Below, one piece after another: positions 1-8,270 of a stretch of 64,000 nt of DNA (position 1 is its first letter; every line of letters begins with the position of its first letter). The stretch is from CAWCBH01 sp963793785 (GTDB lineage Bacteria > Actinomycetota > Thermoleophilia > Solirubrobacterales > 70-9), in assembly GCA_963793785.1 (NCBI GenBank), contig CAWCBH010000003.1:1240001-1304000 (forward strand). Reading direction: 5' to 3'. The notes under the pieces were generated by a model. It saw only the letters and a program-made list of their open reading frames with translations. It made no database searches and was not told where the DNA came from. The position numbers and the translations under genes are program-made.

Positions 1-1236
1 GTCCATCCAGCCGACCGGGCCGGCGTACCAGCCGCGATCCATTTGCTCGAGCTCCTCGATCGCCCCCGCGGCCGCCGGCCAGGGCTCCCCGCCGACCGCC
101 GGAGTCGGGTGCAGCATCCCCGCCAGCTCGATCGCTGAGCGCGGCTCCGCAAGCTGGGCGACGATCGGCGTCGCCAGGTGCTGGATGTTGGCGACCGTGA
201 CGATCTCGGGATCGGCCCCAGCCTCCACCCAGACCGCGTGACGCTGCAGCGAGCGCACTATGCGTCGCGAGACGATCTCGTGCTCGCGCCGGTCCTTGTC
301 GCTTCGCAGCAGCTGCTCGCCGAGATGGTCGTCGACCGCCGGGTCGGAGCTGCGCCGGGTCGAGCCCGCCAGGGCGACGGTAGAGAGGCTGGCCCCCGCA
401 CGCCGCAGCAGCAGCTCCGGGCTGGCGCCGAGGAAGGCGCCTTCGGGCGTACCGCAGCAAAAGCAAAAGCAGGATGGGAACAGCTCGCGCAGGGCGGCGA
501 AGACCGGCGCCGGATCGAAAGCCGATGCCGCGGAGACCACGACCTCGCGGGCGAGGACCAGCTTTGCGAGGTCGCCGGCCTCGATCCGCTCCACAGCAGT
601 GGCGACGGCCCGCTCGAACTCTCCCGGAGACCGGACGCTGCGGATCCGCGGCGCGCCGCTGCGATGTGGCCCGAGGACCGGCAAGGGCAGCTCGCGAAGT
701 CCGGCGAGCCGCCGCCCCGCCTGCTCGAGCACCGCGGCCGGATCCTCGCCGGGCCCGCCCAGGGCGTTGACGGTGACGAAGGCGCGGTCGCGGTCTCGGC
801 ACAGCGACAGCTCCGGCAATGTCACCGAGGCCGGCTCGAACGAGGACCAGGCGGGCGCGCGGCCACCGTCGTCGGCGAAGGCAAACCCCCCGCACCAGAG
901 CGGCCCTGCTCCCGCCGGCGTGTCCTCGGTACCGATCACGATCGCCTCTCCGGCGATCCGCAGGCAGGCCTCGGCGACGTCCCGGAACCGGGCCGGGCCG
1001 CGAGACACTGCCTCGTGGACGCTGCCGATCCCGCCGAGCGCAAATCCGCGCTCCGGCTGCTCCCAGCAGAACCAGCGGTCCGAGGCCAGCCTGGAGCCGA
1101 AGGCGACCGCGGTCGGGTCGACCTCGCCGGCGGGAGCGGTCACCGAGACCAGGGTGCGGCGGGCCCGCTGACCAGCTTCCTCGAAGCCGCGTTCCAGCTC
1201 GGCGAGGAGCGCGCCGGTGTCGAGCGCGAGCGTCAC
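1..1236 (-). CDS. menF: Isochorismate synthase, C-terminus cut by window edge
   Basis: Converts chorismate to isochorismate in the cytoplasm, the entry step to menaquinone (MenF) or to catechol siderophores (DhbC/EntC). 412 codons are visible with no stop, so the last part lies outside the window. The chorismate-binding fold is recognised from SPELLLRR, REHEIVSRRI, then GMLHPTPAVGG at about residue 373 and DRGWYAGPVGW in the last visible codons. The GTG start at 1236 is supported by a TAGAGT box 7 nt upstream and the absence of a Shine-Dalgarno, implying a leaderless mRNA. It follows ilvN by 26 nt but has its own promoter-like box. The window shows no neighbour that separates the menaquinone from the siderophore role; menF is chosen because NDH-2 and the actinobacterial setting imply a menaquinone chain. 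Confidence 0.88.
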   Translation of the reverse strand, partial: MTLALDTGALLAELERGFEEAGQRARRTLVSVTAPAGEVDPTAVAFGSRLASDRWFCWEQPERGFALGGIGSVHEAVSRGPARFRDVAEACLRIAGEAIVIGTEDTPAGAGPLWCGGFAFADDGGRAPAWSSFEPASVTLPELSLCRDRDRAFVTVNALGGPGEDPAAVLEQAGRRLAGLRELPLPVLGPHRSGAPRIRSVRSPGEFERAVATAVERIEAGDLAKLVLAREVVVSAASAFDPAPVFAALRELFPSCFCFCCGTPEGAFLGASPELLLRRAGASLSTVALAGSTRRSSDPAVDDHLGEQLLRSDKDRREHEIVSRRIVRSLQRHAVWVEAGADPEIVTVANIQHLATPIVAQLAEPRSAIELAGMLHPTPAVGGEPWPAAAGAIEELEQMDRGWYAGPVGWMD

Positions 1237-1243
1237 GCCCGCA

Positions 1244-1249
1244 ACTCTA
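1244..1249 (-). promoter_or_regulatory. -10 box TAGAGT, leaderless start of menF
   Basis: TAGAGT on the minus strand ends 7 nt before the GTG of menF. This spacing places transcription initiation at or next to the start codon. No ribosome binding site lies between. Inferred from position only. Confidence 0.5.
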
Positions 1250-1262
1250 GGCAGCGCCCGCC

Positions 1263-1814
1263 CTAGTCGCCGCCGCGGGCGATTGCGATCTCGCCGGTGC
1301 GGACCATCTCGACCAAGCCGTGGGGGCGGATCATCCGCTCGAAGGCCTCGATCTTGTCGGCCGAGCCGGTTACCTCGATCGTCATCGTGCGACGCGCGAC
1401 GTCGACGATCTTGGCCCTGAAGATCTCCGCGAACTGCATGATCTCGGCCCGGTTCTCGACTGCCGAGGAGACCTTGAACAACGCCATCTCCCGGGCGATC
1501 GTCTCCTCGGGCTCCATGTCGCGGATCTTCAGGACGTTGACCAGCTTGTGAAGCTGCTTGGTCACCTGATCGATCGGGTGGACGGCGCCGTCGAGGGTCA
1601 GGGTGATGCGGGAGATCTTCGGGTCGTCGGTGGGGCCGACGGCCAGCGTGTCGATGTTGAAGCCGCGGCGGGAGAACAGGCCCGCGATGCGGGCGAGGAC
1701 GCCGGGCTTGTTCTCGACCAGGATCGAGAGGACGTGCTTGCGGCCGGTCAGCGCTCCGGGGACGCTGAGGTCCTCGAGCTTGACCAGCTCCGGTGTGCCG
1801 GGCTCCCCCATCAC
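1263..1814 (-). CDS. ilvN: Acetolactate synthase small (regulatory) subunit
   Basis: Regulatory subunit of acetohydroxyacid synthase; it binds valine and activates the catalytic subunit for valine, leucine and isoleucine synthesis. 183 aa, a normal length. An N-terminal ACT domain (about residues 25-100) shows the family pattern SILVENKPGVLARIAGLFSR followed by RGFNIDTLAVG; the C-terminal half is the conserved ALS_ss_C domain. It lies 7 nt downstream of ilvB in the same direction, the usual ilvBN operon. The first in-frame start is GTG 1814; ATG 1811, one codon later, is equally possible behind GGGGAAG. ilvC is not adjacent; the next gene is menF. Confidence 0.96.
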   Translation of the reverse strand: MMGEPGTPELVKLEDLSVPGALTGRKHVLSILVENKPGVLARIAGLFSRRGFNIDTLAVGPTDDPKISRITLTLDGAVHPIDQVTKQLHKLVNVLKIRDMEPEETIAREMALFKVSSAVENRAEIMQFAEIFRAKIVDVARRTMTIEVTGSADKIEAFERMIRPHGLVEMVRTGEIAIARGGD

Positions 1815-1821
1815 TTCCCCG

Positions 1822-3501
1822 CTACCCCACCATGTCGCGAGCGGCGGCGCCCGCCGGGATCATCGGGAAGCAGTTCTCCTCGGGGGTGACGCGGACGTCG
1901 ACCAGCACCGGCCCGTCGGCTGCCAGCGCCTCGCGCATCGTCTCCTCGACGTCGGCGCTCTGCTCGCAGCGCATCCCGGTGGCGCCGAAGGCCTCGGCCA
2001 GCTTCACCCAGTCGGGGCTCGGCCCCATCTCGACCGAGCTGTAGCGGCGATCCCAGAACAGCTCCTGCCACTGGCGGACCATCCCCATGTAGCCGTTGTT
2101 CATCAGGAACACCTTGACCGGGATCTCGTGGTGCACGCATGTGGCGAGCTCCTGGCAGGTCATGATCAGGCTCCCGTCGCCGGCCAGGCAGACGACCTGC
2201 TCGTCGGGGCAGGCGACCTTGGCGCCGATCGCCGAGGGCAGCCCGAATCCCATCGTTCCCAGCCCGCCGGAGTTGATCCAGCGCCGCGGCTTCTCGAAGC
2301 CGTAGTACTGCGCCGCCCACATCTGGTGCTGGCCGACGTCGGAGGTGACGATCGCGTCGCCCTCGGTGGCCCGGAACATCGCCTCGATCATGAACTGCGG
2401 CTTGATCTCGCCGTCGGCGCCGTCCTCGTAGCCCAGTGGGTACTCCGCCTGCCAGGCGCCGATCTGCTTCCACCACCCGTCGAGGCGATCGGAGTCGGTC
2501 TGCAGGGCGCGGTACTCGCGGGTCAGCTTCGGCAGCACCTGCTTGGCGTCGCCGACGATCGGAATGTGCGCGGGGACGTTCTTGGAGATCTCCGCCGGGT
2601 CGATGTCGATGTGGATGAACTTCGCCCGCGGCGCGAACTCGGACAGCTTGCCGGTGATCCGGTCGTCGAAGCGGGCCCCGACGGCGACGATCAGGTCGGC
2701 GTTGTCCATCCCATAGTTGGCCGCCCGGGTGCCGTGCATTCCCAGCATTCCCAGCCACTGGTCATGGCTGGCCGGGAAGGCGCCGAGGCCCATCACCGTC
2801 GAGGTGACCGGGAAGCGGTCCGAGAGGCAGAGCTCCCGCAACTCCTCGGAGGCGTTGGCGTTGACGACGCCTCCGCCGGTGTAGAAGATCGGCTTGCGGG
2901 CATTGGCGATCGCCTTGGCGGCGATCCGGATCTGCTTGATGTTGCCCTCGGTCGAGGGCTTGTAGCCGGCCAGGTCGACCGGGTCGGTGCGGGGCTCGTA
3001 CTCGATCTCCGCCCGGGAGAGGTCTTGCGGCACGTCGATCAGGACCGGGCCCGGCCGTCCCGTCGAGGCGACGTGGAAGGCCTCGTGCACGTACTCGGGG
3101 ATCTGGCGCGGGTCGGTGACCTGAAATGAGTGCTTGACGAAGGGAAGCGTCGAGCCGAGGATGTCGGCCTCCTGGAACCCGTCGGTGCCGATCAGCTCGG
3201 TGCGGACCTGGCCGGTGACGAAGACCGTCGGCACCGAGTCCATCATCGCGTCGGCGATCGCCGTGACCAGGTTGGTTGCACCGGGCCCGGAGGTGGCGAA
3301 GGCGACCCCGACCCGGCCGGAGGCCTTCGCGTAGCCCTCGGCAGCGTGGCCCCCGCCCTGCTCGTGGCGGACCTGGACGTGGTCGATGTCGGCGTCGACG
3401 AGGGCGTCGTAGGTGGGCAGGTTGGCACCGCCGGGGATGCCGAAGATGTGCTTCACACCCTCGGCTTTGAGGCTTTCCATCAGTGCGTCGGCGGCGCGCA
3501 T
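1822..3501 (-). CDS. ilvB: Acetolactate synthase large (catalytic) subunit
   Basis: ThDP-, FAD- and Mg-dependent enzyme that condenses pyruvate with pyruvate or 2-ketobutyrate, the first common step of branched-chain amino acid synthesis. 559 aa, the usual length. The N-terminal ThDP domain has the catalytic-Glu segment HEQGGGHAAEGYAKASG, the central FAD domain follows, and the C-terminal ThDP motif runs from GDGSLIMTCQEL to MNNGYMGM. The ATG at 3501 is preceded by a TACCAT box at 9 nt. The ilvN subunit follows directly. Nothing resembling a leader peptide or attenuator is visible in the 140 nt upstream. Confidence 0.97.
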   Translation of the reverse strand: MRAADALMESLKAEGVKHIFGIPGGANLPTYDALVDADIDHVQVRHEQGGGHAAEGYAKASGRVGVAFATSGPGATNLVTAIADAMMDSVPTVFVTGQVRTELIGTDGFQEADILGSTLPFVKHSFQVTDPRQIPEYVHEAFHVASTGRPGPVLIDVPQDLSRAEIEYEPRTDPVDLAGYKPSTEGNIKQIRIAAKAIANARKPIFYTGGGVVNANASEELRELCLSDRFPVTSTVMGLGAFPASHDQWLGMLGMHGTRAANYGMDNADLIVAVGARFDDRITGKLSEFAPRAKFIHIDIDPAEISKNVPAHIPIVGDAKQVLPKLTREYRALQTDSDRLDGWWKQIGAWQAEYPLGYEDGADGEIKPQFMIEAMFRATEGDAIVTSDVGQHQMWAAQYYGFEKPRRWINSGGLGTMGFGLPSAIGAKVACPDEQVVCLAGDGSLIMTCQELATCVHHEIPVKVFLMNNGYMGMVRQWQELFWDRRYSSVEMGPSPDWVKLAEAFGATGMRCEQSADVEETMREALAADGPVLVDVRVTPEENCFPMIPAGAAARDMVG

Positions 3502-3510
3502 GGGCGAGCG

Positions 3511-3516
3511 ATGGTA
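3511..3516 (-). promoter_or_regulatory. -10 box TACCAT upstream of ilvB
   Basis: TACCAT on the minus strand, 9 nt before the ATG of ilvB. It fits the TANNNT boxes in front of many genes here and suggests a very short or absent 5' leader. Confidence 0.4.
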
Positions 3517-3566
3517 GCAGCGGGTCTGAGGCCGCCAGCAGGGCTTTTTTGCGCCGAGATCGGCTC

Positions 3567-3572
3567 TAGACT
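3567..3572 (+). promoter_or_regulatory. Possible -10 box TAGACT for the 3642 gene
   Basis: TAGACT lies 69 nt before the ATG at 3642. Unlike the leaderless cases, this gene has a good Shine-Dalgarno (GGGAGA, 5 nt before ATG), so a leader of roughly 60 nt is expected. No convincing -35 element is visible. Confidence 0.35.
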
Positions 3573-3641
3573 CGTCCCGCCTGGATTGTTCATGGGGACC
3601 GACGGGCGCCGCAGGCCGGCGCCGCCAACGAAGGGAGAAAC

Positions 3642-4316
3642 ATGAACCGCGAGCGCGACTACTGGTGGTTGCCGCTGACGGGCGCGATATTCGTCGTGCT
3701 GGTGATCGTCGGCGGGATCATCGGCGGCGAGCCACCCAGCGCCGACGATCCGACGGCGGAGATCGTCGAACACTACGTGGACAACAAGGATGGGATCCTG
3801 ATCGGAAGCCTCGTCAGCATGATCGGCGTCTTCTCCTTTCTGGTCTTCGCCTCCTATCTGCGCAACCTGCTGCGAGCCGCTTCCGGCGACCGCGGGGTGC
3901 TGGCGAACGTCACCTTTGCGGGCGCGATCATCCTCGCGGTCGCCGGCGCGATCGACGGGATGATCCTCGTCGCGCTCGCCGAGGGCGCAGACGATCTCGA
4001 GCCCACGTCGGTGGAGGCGCTGCAGGGCCTCTGGGACAACGACTGGATCCCGTTCGTGCTCGGCGCCGGCACCTTCCTGCTCGGGGCCGGGCTCTCGACG
4101 CTCTCCCACGGGGCGTTGCCGAAATGGCTGGGATGGATCGCAATCGTCCTCGGGGTCGTCACCTTCACCCCGATCGGGTTCGTCGGCTTCCTCGGCGGCG
4201 CGCTCTGGATCCTGGTCGCCAGCATCGTGCTGACCCTGCGGGCACGGCGGGCCGGCGCGACGCCGGCCGGCCCGTCAACCGCGAGTCCGGCTGGAACCCC
4301 GGGCGCCAACCCCTAG
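3642..4316 (+). CDS. Unknown tetra- or penta-spanning membrane protein
   Basis: 224 aa with no family I can name. Hydrophobic segments lie at about residues 11-28, 52-70, 85-110, 136-155 and 163-198, with an acidic loop between the first two and an Ala/Pro/Gly-rich tail after about 205. The layout resembles small actinobacterial DUF4386-type membrane proteins, but I see no diagnostic motif. The ATG is fixed by GGGAGA 5 nt upstream. It stands alone on the plus strand. Its last 42 nt overlap the 3' end of the convergent sqdB, so the disordered tail is the part sharing DNA with its neighbour. Confidence 0.75.
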   Translation: MNRERDYWWLPLTGAIFVVLVIVGGIIGGEPPSADDPTAEIVEHYVDNKDGILIGSLVSMIGVFSFLVFASYLRNLLRAASGDRGVLANVTFAGAIILAVAGAIDGMILVALAEGADDLEPTSVEALQGLWDNDWIPFVLGAGTFLLGAGLSTLSHGALPKWLGWIAIVLGVVTFTPIGFVGFLGGALWILVASIVLTLRARRAGATPAGPSTASPAGTPGANP

Positions 4317-5486
4317 GTCGGCGCCCTCCAGCTCACCCGGGCGCCACCGCGTTCTCGGCTCGATCGCTCGCGCGATCACCCGGTCGCGGTGGCGCTCGAT
4401 GATCGCCAGCATCGAGCGGACCAGCTCCTCGCCGAGGTGGGTCGGGTCCAGGCCGAGGTCGAGAAGCTTCGTGTGGGTGGCGTTGTAGTAGTGGTCCTCG
4501 AGCTCGACCCGGGGGTTGGGGAAGGTCTGCACCCCGACCTCGTGACCGACCTCGGCTGCACAGCGCTTGACCAGCTCCGCCAGCTCGGAGACCGAGAACT
4601 GCTCGGTGAACTGGTTGAAGACCCTGAACTCGCCCAGCTCGCCCGGGTTGGTGGCGGCGAGCTCGACGCACTGCAGGGTGTCGCGGATGTTGAGGAATCC
4701 ACGGGTCTGCCCGCCCCTGCCGTAGACGGTCAGCGGGTGGCCGATCACCGCCTGGACGCAGAAGCGGTTCAGGACCGTGCCGAAGGTCTCGTCGTAGTCG
4801 AAGCGGGTGATCAGCCGCTCGTCGCGGGCGGTCTCGTCGGTCTCGATTCCGTAGACGACACCCTGGTTTAAGTCGGTGGCCCGCAGGCCCCAGATCCGGC
4901 AGGCGAAATGGATGTTGGTCGAGTCGTGGACCTTGGAGCAGTGATAGAGCGAGCCCGGCTGCTTGGGAAAGGGCAGCGTGTCGCGCCGGCCCTTGTGCTC
5001 GATCTCGATGTAGCCCTCCTCGATGTCGATGTCGGGAGTGCCGTACTCGCCCATCGTGCCGAGCTTGATCAGGTGGCAGTCGGGAACCCGGTCGCGCATC
5101 GAGAAGAGCAGGTTCAGGGTCCCGATCACGTTCGTGTGCTGGGTCTCGACCGCGGTCTGGCGCGACTGCATCGAGTACGGCGCCGACGCCTGCTCGCCGT
5201 AGTGGACGACGACCTCGGGCATAAAGCCGGCGACGACGCGGTCGAGGAAGTCGCCGTCCTCGATGTCGCCGACGTGGGCGGCGATCTCACGGCCCGAGAC
5301 CTCGCGCCAGGCGTCGATCCTCTCCTCAAGGGTGAGGATCGGGGTCAGCGAGTCGGTCGACTGCTGCAGGTGCCAGCGCCGGCGGGAGAAGTTGTCGACG
5401 ACCGCAACCTCGTGGCCGCGATCGGAGAACCTCAGCGCCGTCGGCCAGCCCAGATAGCCGTCGCCCCCGAGGATGAGAACGCGCAT
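4275..5486 (-). CDS. sqdB: UDP-sulfoquinovose synthase (SQD1/SqdB family)
   Basis: Extended short-chain dehydrogenase that makes UDP-sulfoquinovose from UDP-glucose and sulfite, the sugar donor for sulfolipid SQDG or sulfated surface glycans. 403 aa, like SQD1. The NAD-binding motif GGDGYLGW is at residues 7-14. SQD1-typical segments follow: HYGEQASAPYSM, KLGTMGEYGTPDIDIEEG (active-site Thr region) and SLYHCSKVHDS (Tyr/Lys pair). The ATG at 5486 is chosen because the nucleotide motif begins there; the 35 extra upstream codons run through the hairpin repeat. No sulfolipid synthase (sqdX/SQD2) is adjacent. The neighbours are membrane glycosyltransferases, so the sugar may go to a glycan rather than a lipid. 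Confidence 0.93.
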   Translation of the reverse strand: MRVLILGGDGYLGWPTALRFSDRGHEVAVVDNFSRRRWHLQQSTDSLTPILTLEERIDAWREVSGREIAAHVGDIEDGDFLDRVVAGFMPEVVVHYGEQASAPYSMQSRQTAVETQHTNVIGTLNLLFSMRDRVPDCHLIKLGTMGEYGTPDIDIEEGYIEIEHKGRRDTLPFPKQPGSLYHCSKVHDSTNIHFACRIWGLRATDLNQGVVYGIETDETARDERLITRFDYDETFGTVLNRFCVQAVIGHPLTVYGRGGQTRGFLNIRDTLQCVELAATNPGELGEFRVFNQFTEQFSVSELAELVKRCAAEVGHEVGVQTFPNPRVELEDHYYNATHTKLLDLGLDPTHLGEELVRSMLAIIERHRDRVIARAIEPRTRWRPGELEGADLGVGARGSSRTRG

Positions 5487-5495
5487 GACCGCGGC

Positions 5496-5501
5496 AGGGT
5501 A
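5496..5501 (-). promoter_or_regulatory. -10 box TACCCT of sqdB
   Basis: TACCCT on the minus strand, 9 nt before the ATG of sqdB, with no Shine-Dalgarno between. It is one of a divergent promoter pair around the hairpin repeat at 5511-5564. Confidence 0.45.
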
Positions 5502-5510
5502 GACGATGCC

Positions 5511-5564
5511 AGCCGCCGCGGCTAGCGGCGGCACAGGCTGGTCAGGCGGCGCAGCCGCCGCAAT
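5511..5564 (+). repeat. REP-like double-hairpin repeat, copy 1
   Basis: Two GC hairpins in tandem. The first pairs GCCGCCGC (5512-5519) with GCGGCGGC (5525-5532) around a 5-nt loop. The second pairs GGCGGC (5545-5550) with GCCGCC (5554-5559). They are joined by ACAGGCTGGTCA. The same element occurs on the minus strand at 16691-16745 with about 48 of 55 positions identical. The first stem differs by a compensatory C-G to G-C swap. This copy lies between the divergent promoters of sqdB and the glycosyltransferase at 5594. Confidence 0.8.
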
Positions 5565-5581
5565 TGCGTGCCTCGCGGCTG

Positions 5582-5587
5582 TACCTT
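5582..5587 (+). promoter_or_regulatory. -10 box TACCTT, leaderless start of the GT39-like gene at 5594
   Basis: TACCTT ends 6 nt before GTG 5594. This is the main reason to prefer that GTG over the upstream in-frame start at 5564, which would put the box inside the coding region. Confidence 0.5.
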
Positions 5588-5593
5588 GCACAC

Positions 5594-6928
5594 GTGGCGA
5601 CGCGATACGGCGGCCGCGCCGGGCTAGCGGCGCTGATCGGGATCCTCGCCCTCGGGCTCGGACTGCGCCTCGTCTACGCCGCCGAAGGCCGCGACTACCG
5701 GCCTCCTGACGCCCGCGTCTACGAGCAAATCGCCGAGAACCTCTACCGCGACGGTGAGTTCAGCGCCCGCGGGCCGCAGACGCCGCGCCTCTACCAGCCG
5801 AGCAGCACCTATTCCCCGGGTCTGCCGCTCTTCGCCGCCGGCGTGTACGGGCTCAGCGGCGGTGTTCACCTCGAGCTGGCGCGGATCGCGCTGGCGCTGC
5901 TCGGCGCCGCGACGGTCTGGCTCGGCTACCTGATCGGTCGCCGCCTCTCGGGACCCGTCGCAGGTTTGGTCGCAGCGACGGCGATCGCCGTCTACCCCGC
6001 CCTGCTCGAATACCACGGGCTGCTGCTCACCGAGCCGCTGGGAGCGTTCCTGCTCGCCGCCGCCGTGCTCTGCCTGCTGCGGGCCCGAGACGAGCCTGGC
6101 CTGGCCTGGTGGATCGGGGCCGGGGCGCTGCTCGGCGCCCTGGCGCTGGTCCGGGCCGAGTACCTGCTGGTGGCGATCCTGGCCCCGGCGCTGGCGCTGG
6201 CCTGGAGCTGGCGGCAGACCGGATTTCGCGCCGCGTTCGCCGGACCGCTGGCGACGGTGCTCGCCGCGGCACTGGTCCTGGCCCCCTGGACGATCCGCAA
6301 CCTCGTCGTTCTCGACGATCTCGTCCCGGTGTCCACCGGGGGCGGCAAGGTCCTCTTCATCGGCACCTACCTGGACGCCGACGGCGATGGCTCCGAGTTG
6401 CGGGCCTTGCTGCTCGAGCGCCGCCCGGCGCTGCGCGCCCGTCTCGCCCGCGCCGGCCCGCCCAGCGACCCCGATCGATACGTCCTCGAGCGGTTGCTCG
6501 CCGACCTCGCGCAGCAGGCCCACCCCGAGCTGGACAACGACGCGGCGCTGCGGCGGCTCGGCTGGCGCAACCTCCGCGACGCGATTGCCGATCGCCCGCT
6601 CGATCTCAGCGCGATGCTGGCGACCAAGGCCTACGCGACCTGGACCGATCCGGCCCGGGGAGTGATGGGCCCGACTCCTTGGCGGGTCTTCCAGCTCGGC
6701 CTGCTGGTGCTGGCGCTGCTCGGGTTGGCAACCCTTGCGCTGGCACGACGCTTCGAGGCACTGCTGCTGGGACTGATCCTGCTCTACGTCACCGCCGTCG
6801 CGGCGTTGCTGATCGCATCACCCCGCCGCGCCCTGATTCCGCTGCCGCTGATCTGCGCCCTGGCGGGAGTCGGTTTGGCCTTCGCCTTCGCCTTCGCGCG
6901 CGAGCGGCTGCCTTCCCGCCCCCGGTAG
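5594..6928 (+). CDS. GT39-like membrane mannosyltransferase, tandem copy 1
   Basis: Polytopic glycosyltransferase of the dolichyl-phosphate-mannose-protein mannosyltransferase type (GT39/ArnT-like, GT-C fold), expected to move a sugar from a polyprenyl phosphate to an acceptor outside the membrane. 444 aa with 8 to 10 hydrophobic segments. After the first helix comes the acidic loop RPPDARVYEQIAENLYRDG, the GT-C catalytic-Asp region. A periplasmic segment contains STGGGKVLFIGTYLDADG. The next gene is a clear paralog sharing these features, separated by 20 nt. The GTG start is chosen for the TACCTT box. Substrate and acceptor cannot be read from sequence. Confidence 0.82.
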   Translation: MATRYGGRAGLAALIGILALGLGLRLVYAAEGRDYRPPDARVYEQIAENLYRDGEFSARGPQTPRLYQPSSTYSPGLPLFAAGVYGLSGGVHLELARIALALLGAATVWLGYLIGRRLSGPVAGLVAATAIAVYPALLEYHGLLLTEPLGAFLLAAAVLCLLRARDEPGLAWWIGAGALLGALALVRAEYLLVAILAPALALAWSWRQTGFRAAFAGPLATVLAAALVLAPWTIRNLVVLDDLVPVSTGGGKVLFIGTYLDADGDGSELRALLLERRPALRARLARAGPPSDPDRYVLERLLADLAQQAHPELDNDAALRRLGWRNLRDAIADRPLDLSAMLATKAYATWTDPARGVMGPTPWRVFQLGLLVLALLGLATLALARRFEALLLGLILLYVTAVAALLIASPRRALIPLPLICALAGVGLAFAFAFARERLPSRPR

Positions 6929-6934
6929 CGCTCC

Positions 6935-6940
6935 TATCCT
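6935..6940 (+). promoter_or_regulatory. -10 box TATCCT before the second GT39-like gene
   Basis: TATCCT lies in the 20-nt gap between the tandem glycosyltransferases and ends 8 nt before ATG 6949. The second copy may therefore have its own leaderless transcript besides readthrough. Confidence 0.4.
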
Positions 6941-6948
6941 TCCCGGCC

Positions 6949-8250
6949 ATGTCCCGCCTCACCATGCGCCACGGGCGGGTCACGCTGATGGTGCTGGCGC
7001 TGATCCTCGCGGTTGGCCTCGGGTTGCGGGTCGAGCGGGTTATCAATCCGAACGCCGACCCCGGCGACGACGCGCTCGCCTACACCGCGCTGGCGAAGTC
7101 GCTGTATGAGGAGGGCTCCTACGGCGGCGAAGACTTCTCGAACTCGAGCGACTGGTCTCCCGGCGCACCGCTGCTTTACGCCGGCCTCTACTACGTGACC
7201 GGCGCCGCCCGCGACGGCGCCGCCCGTCTGCTGCAGGCGCTGCTCGGAACCCTCGCGATCCTCGCCGTCTACCTGCTCGGACGGAGGATCAACTGCCGGC
7301 CCGCCGGTCTGATCGCAGCCGCAGCCGTCGCCGTCTACCCACCCTTCATCCACTCCACCGGGGCCCTGCTCAGCGAGCCGGCGGCGATCCTCACCCTGCC
7401 GACGGCGGTCTTGGCTTTCCTCTGGGCGGCCGAGCGCCGCAGCGTCTGGGCCTGGGCTCTCCCCGGGGCGCTGCTCGGGATCACCGCCCTGATCCGGCCT
7501 GAGTACCTGGCCGTCGGGGCGGCCCTGGCTCTGCTGGCCCTGACGCTGCGCTGGCGCGCCGGCGGCGCCCGCCAGGGACTGGCGACGCTTGGCGTGCTGG
7601 CCGTCGCGATCGCGCTGCCGCTGGCGCCCTGGGTGGTGCGAAACGCGATCGCGATCGACAAGGCGACGCTGTCGACCGGCGGCGGCAAGGCGCTCTACGT
7701 CGGCACCCACCTGCCCGCCGACGGCGAGTACCAGCGGGTCAAGGCGACGCTGCTGGAGCGCTTCCGCGGCCGCGAGCTGGAACCGGACTCCGAGGCACTG
7801 GACCGCGTCGATCCCGAACCGCTCTTCGATCGCGTCGCCGCCCGTCATCCGGACCTGCCGCGCGACGAGGCGCTGGGCAAGATCGGCCGCGAGCAGCTTT
7901 CCGACTATCTCGGTGAACAGCCGGGCGACTACACAGCGATGACCGTGCGCAAGGTCTGGCGGATGTGGAGCAGCGGCGTCGGCGAGGCGATGGAGTCGAC
8001 CCCGGGGCGGGCCGTGCAGGTGCTGGTCGTCTTTGCGGGCCTGGCCGGCATCGCCGTGCTCGCGATCCGGCGCCGCAGGCTGGAGGCGGCCGTGATGGCG
8101 ATCCCGATCGCCACAGTGACCGCGATCGGCGCCGTGACCCTGGCCAGCAACCGGCGCAGCGAGGTGCTGATGACACTCGTATTTCCTCTCGCCGCCACAG
8201 CGCTGACCAGCGCCTACTCACGCCTATCCTCTACACGCCGCGCGGCCTGA
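6949..8250 (+). CDS. GT39-like membrane mannosyltransferase, tandem copy 2
   Basis: Paralog of the preceding gene; 433 aa, same GT-C architecture with many transmembrane helices. The first-loop acidic region reads NPNADPGDDALAYTALAKSL, and the shared periplasmic block reads STGGGKALYVGTHLPADGEY. The ATG at 6949 aligns with the N-terminus of the first copy; longer upstream readings would overlap that gene. Probable role: polyprenyl-phosphate-sugar-dependent glycosylation at the outer face of the membrane. It sits between copy 1 and a GT2 enzyme that could supply the polyprenyl-phosphate sugar. Two diverged copies suggest different acceptors or sugars. Confidence 0.82.
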   Translation: MSRLTMRHGRVTLMVLALILAVGLGLRVERVINPNADPGDDALAYTALAKSLYEEGSYGGEDFSNSSDWSPGAPLLYAGLYYVTGAARDGAARLLQALLGTLAILAVYLLGRRINCRPAGLIAAAAVAVYPPFIHSTGALLSEPAAILTLPTAVLAFLWAAERRSVWAWALPGALLGITALIRPEYLAVGAALALLALTLRWRAGGARQGLATLGVLAVAIALPLAPWVVRNAIAIDKATLSTGGGKALYVGTHLPADGEYQRVKATLLERFRGRELEPDSEALDRVDPEPLFDRVAARHPDLPRDEALGKIGREQLSDYLGEQPGDYTAMTVRKVWRMWSSGVGEAMESTPGRAVQVLVVFAGLAGIAVLAIRRRRLEAAVMAIPIATVTAIGAVTLASNRRSEVLMTLVFPLAATALTSAYSRLSSTRRAA

Positions 8251-8270
8251 GCGCCCCGGCACCCTCTCCG

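Noticed and set aside
178..1420. Several long plus-strand reading frames (up to 362 codons) over menF and ilvN
   Set aside because: They are GC-rich shadows of the minus-strand genes, with Arg/Ala/Gly-biased composition and no recognisable domain.
1603..3129. A 508-codon plus-strand reading frame opposite ilvB
   Set aside because: It mirrors the codons of ilvB; the composition (Val/Leu/Asp/Gly/Arg with few Lys or Phe) is that of an antisense frame in high-GC DNA.
3542..3551. T-run after GCAGGGC as a Rho-independent terminator
   Set aside because: The preceding stem is only about 3 bp and no plus-strand gene ends upstream.
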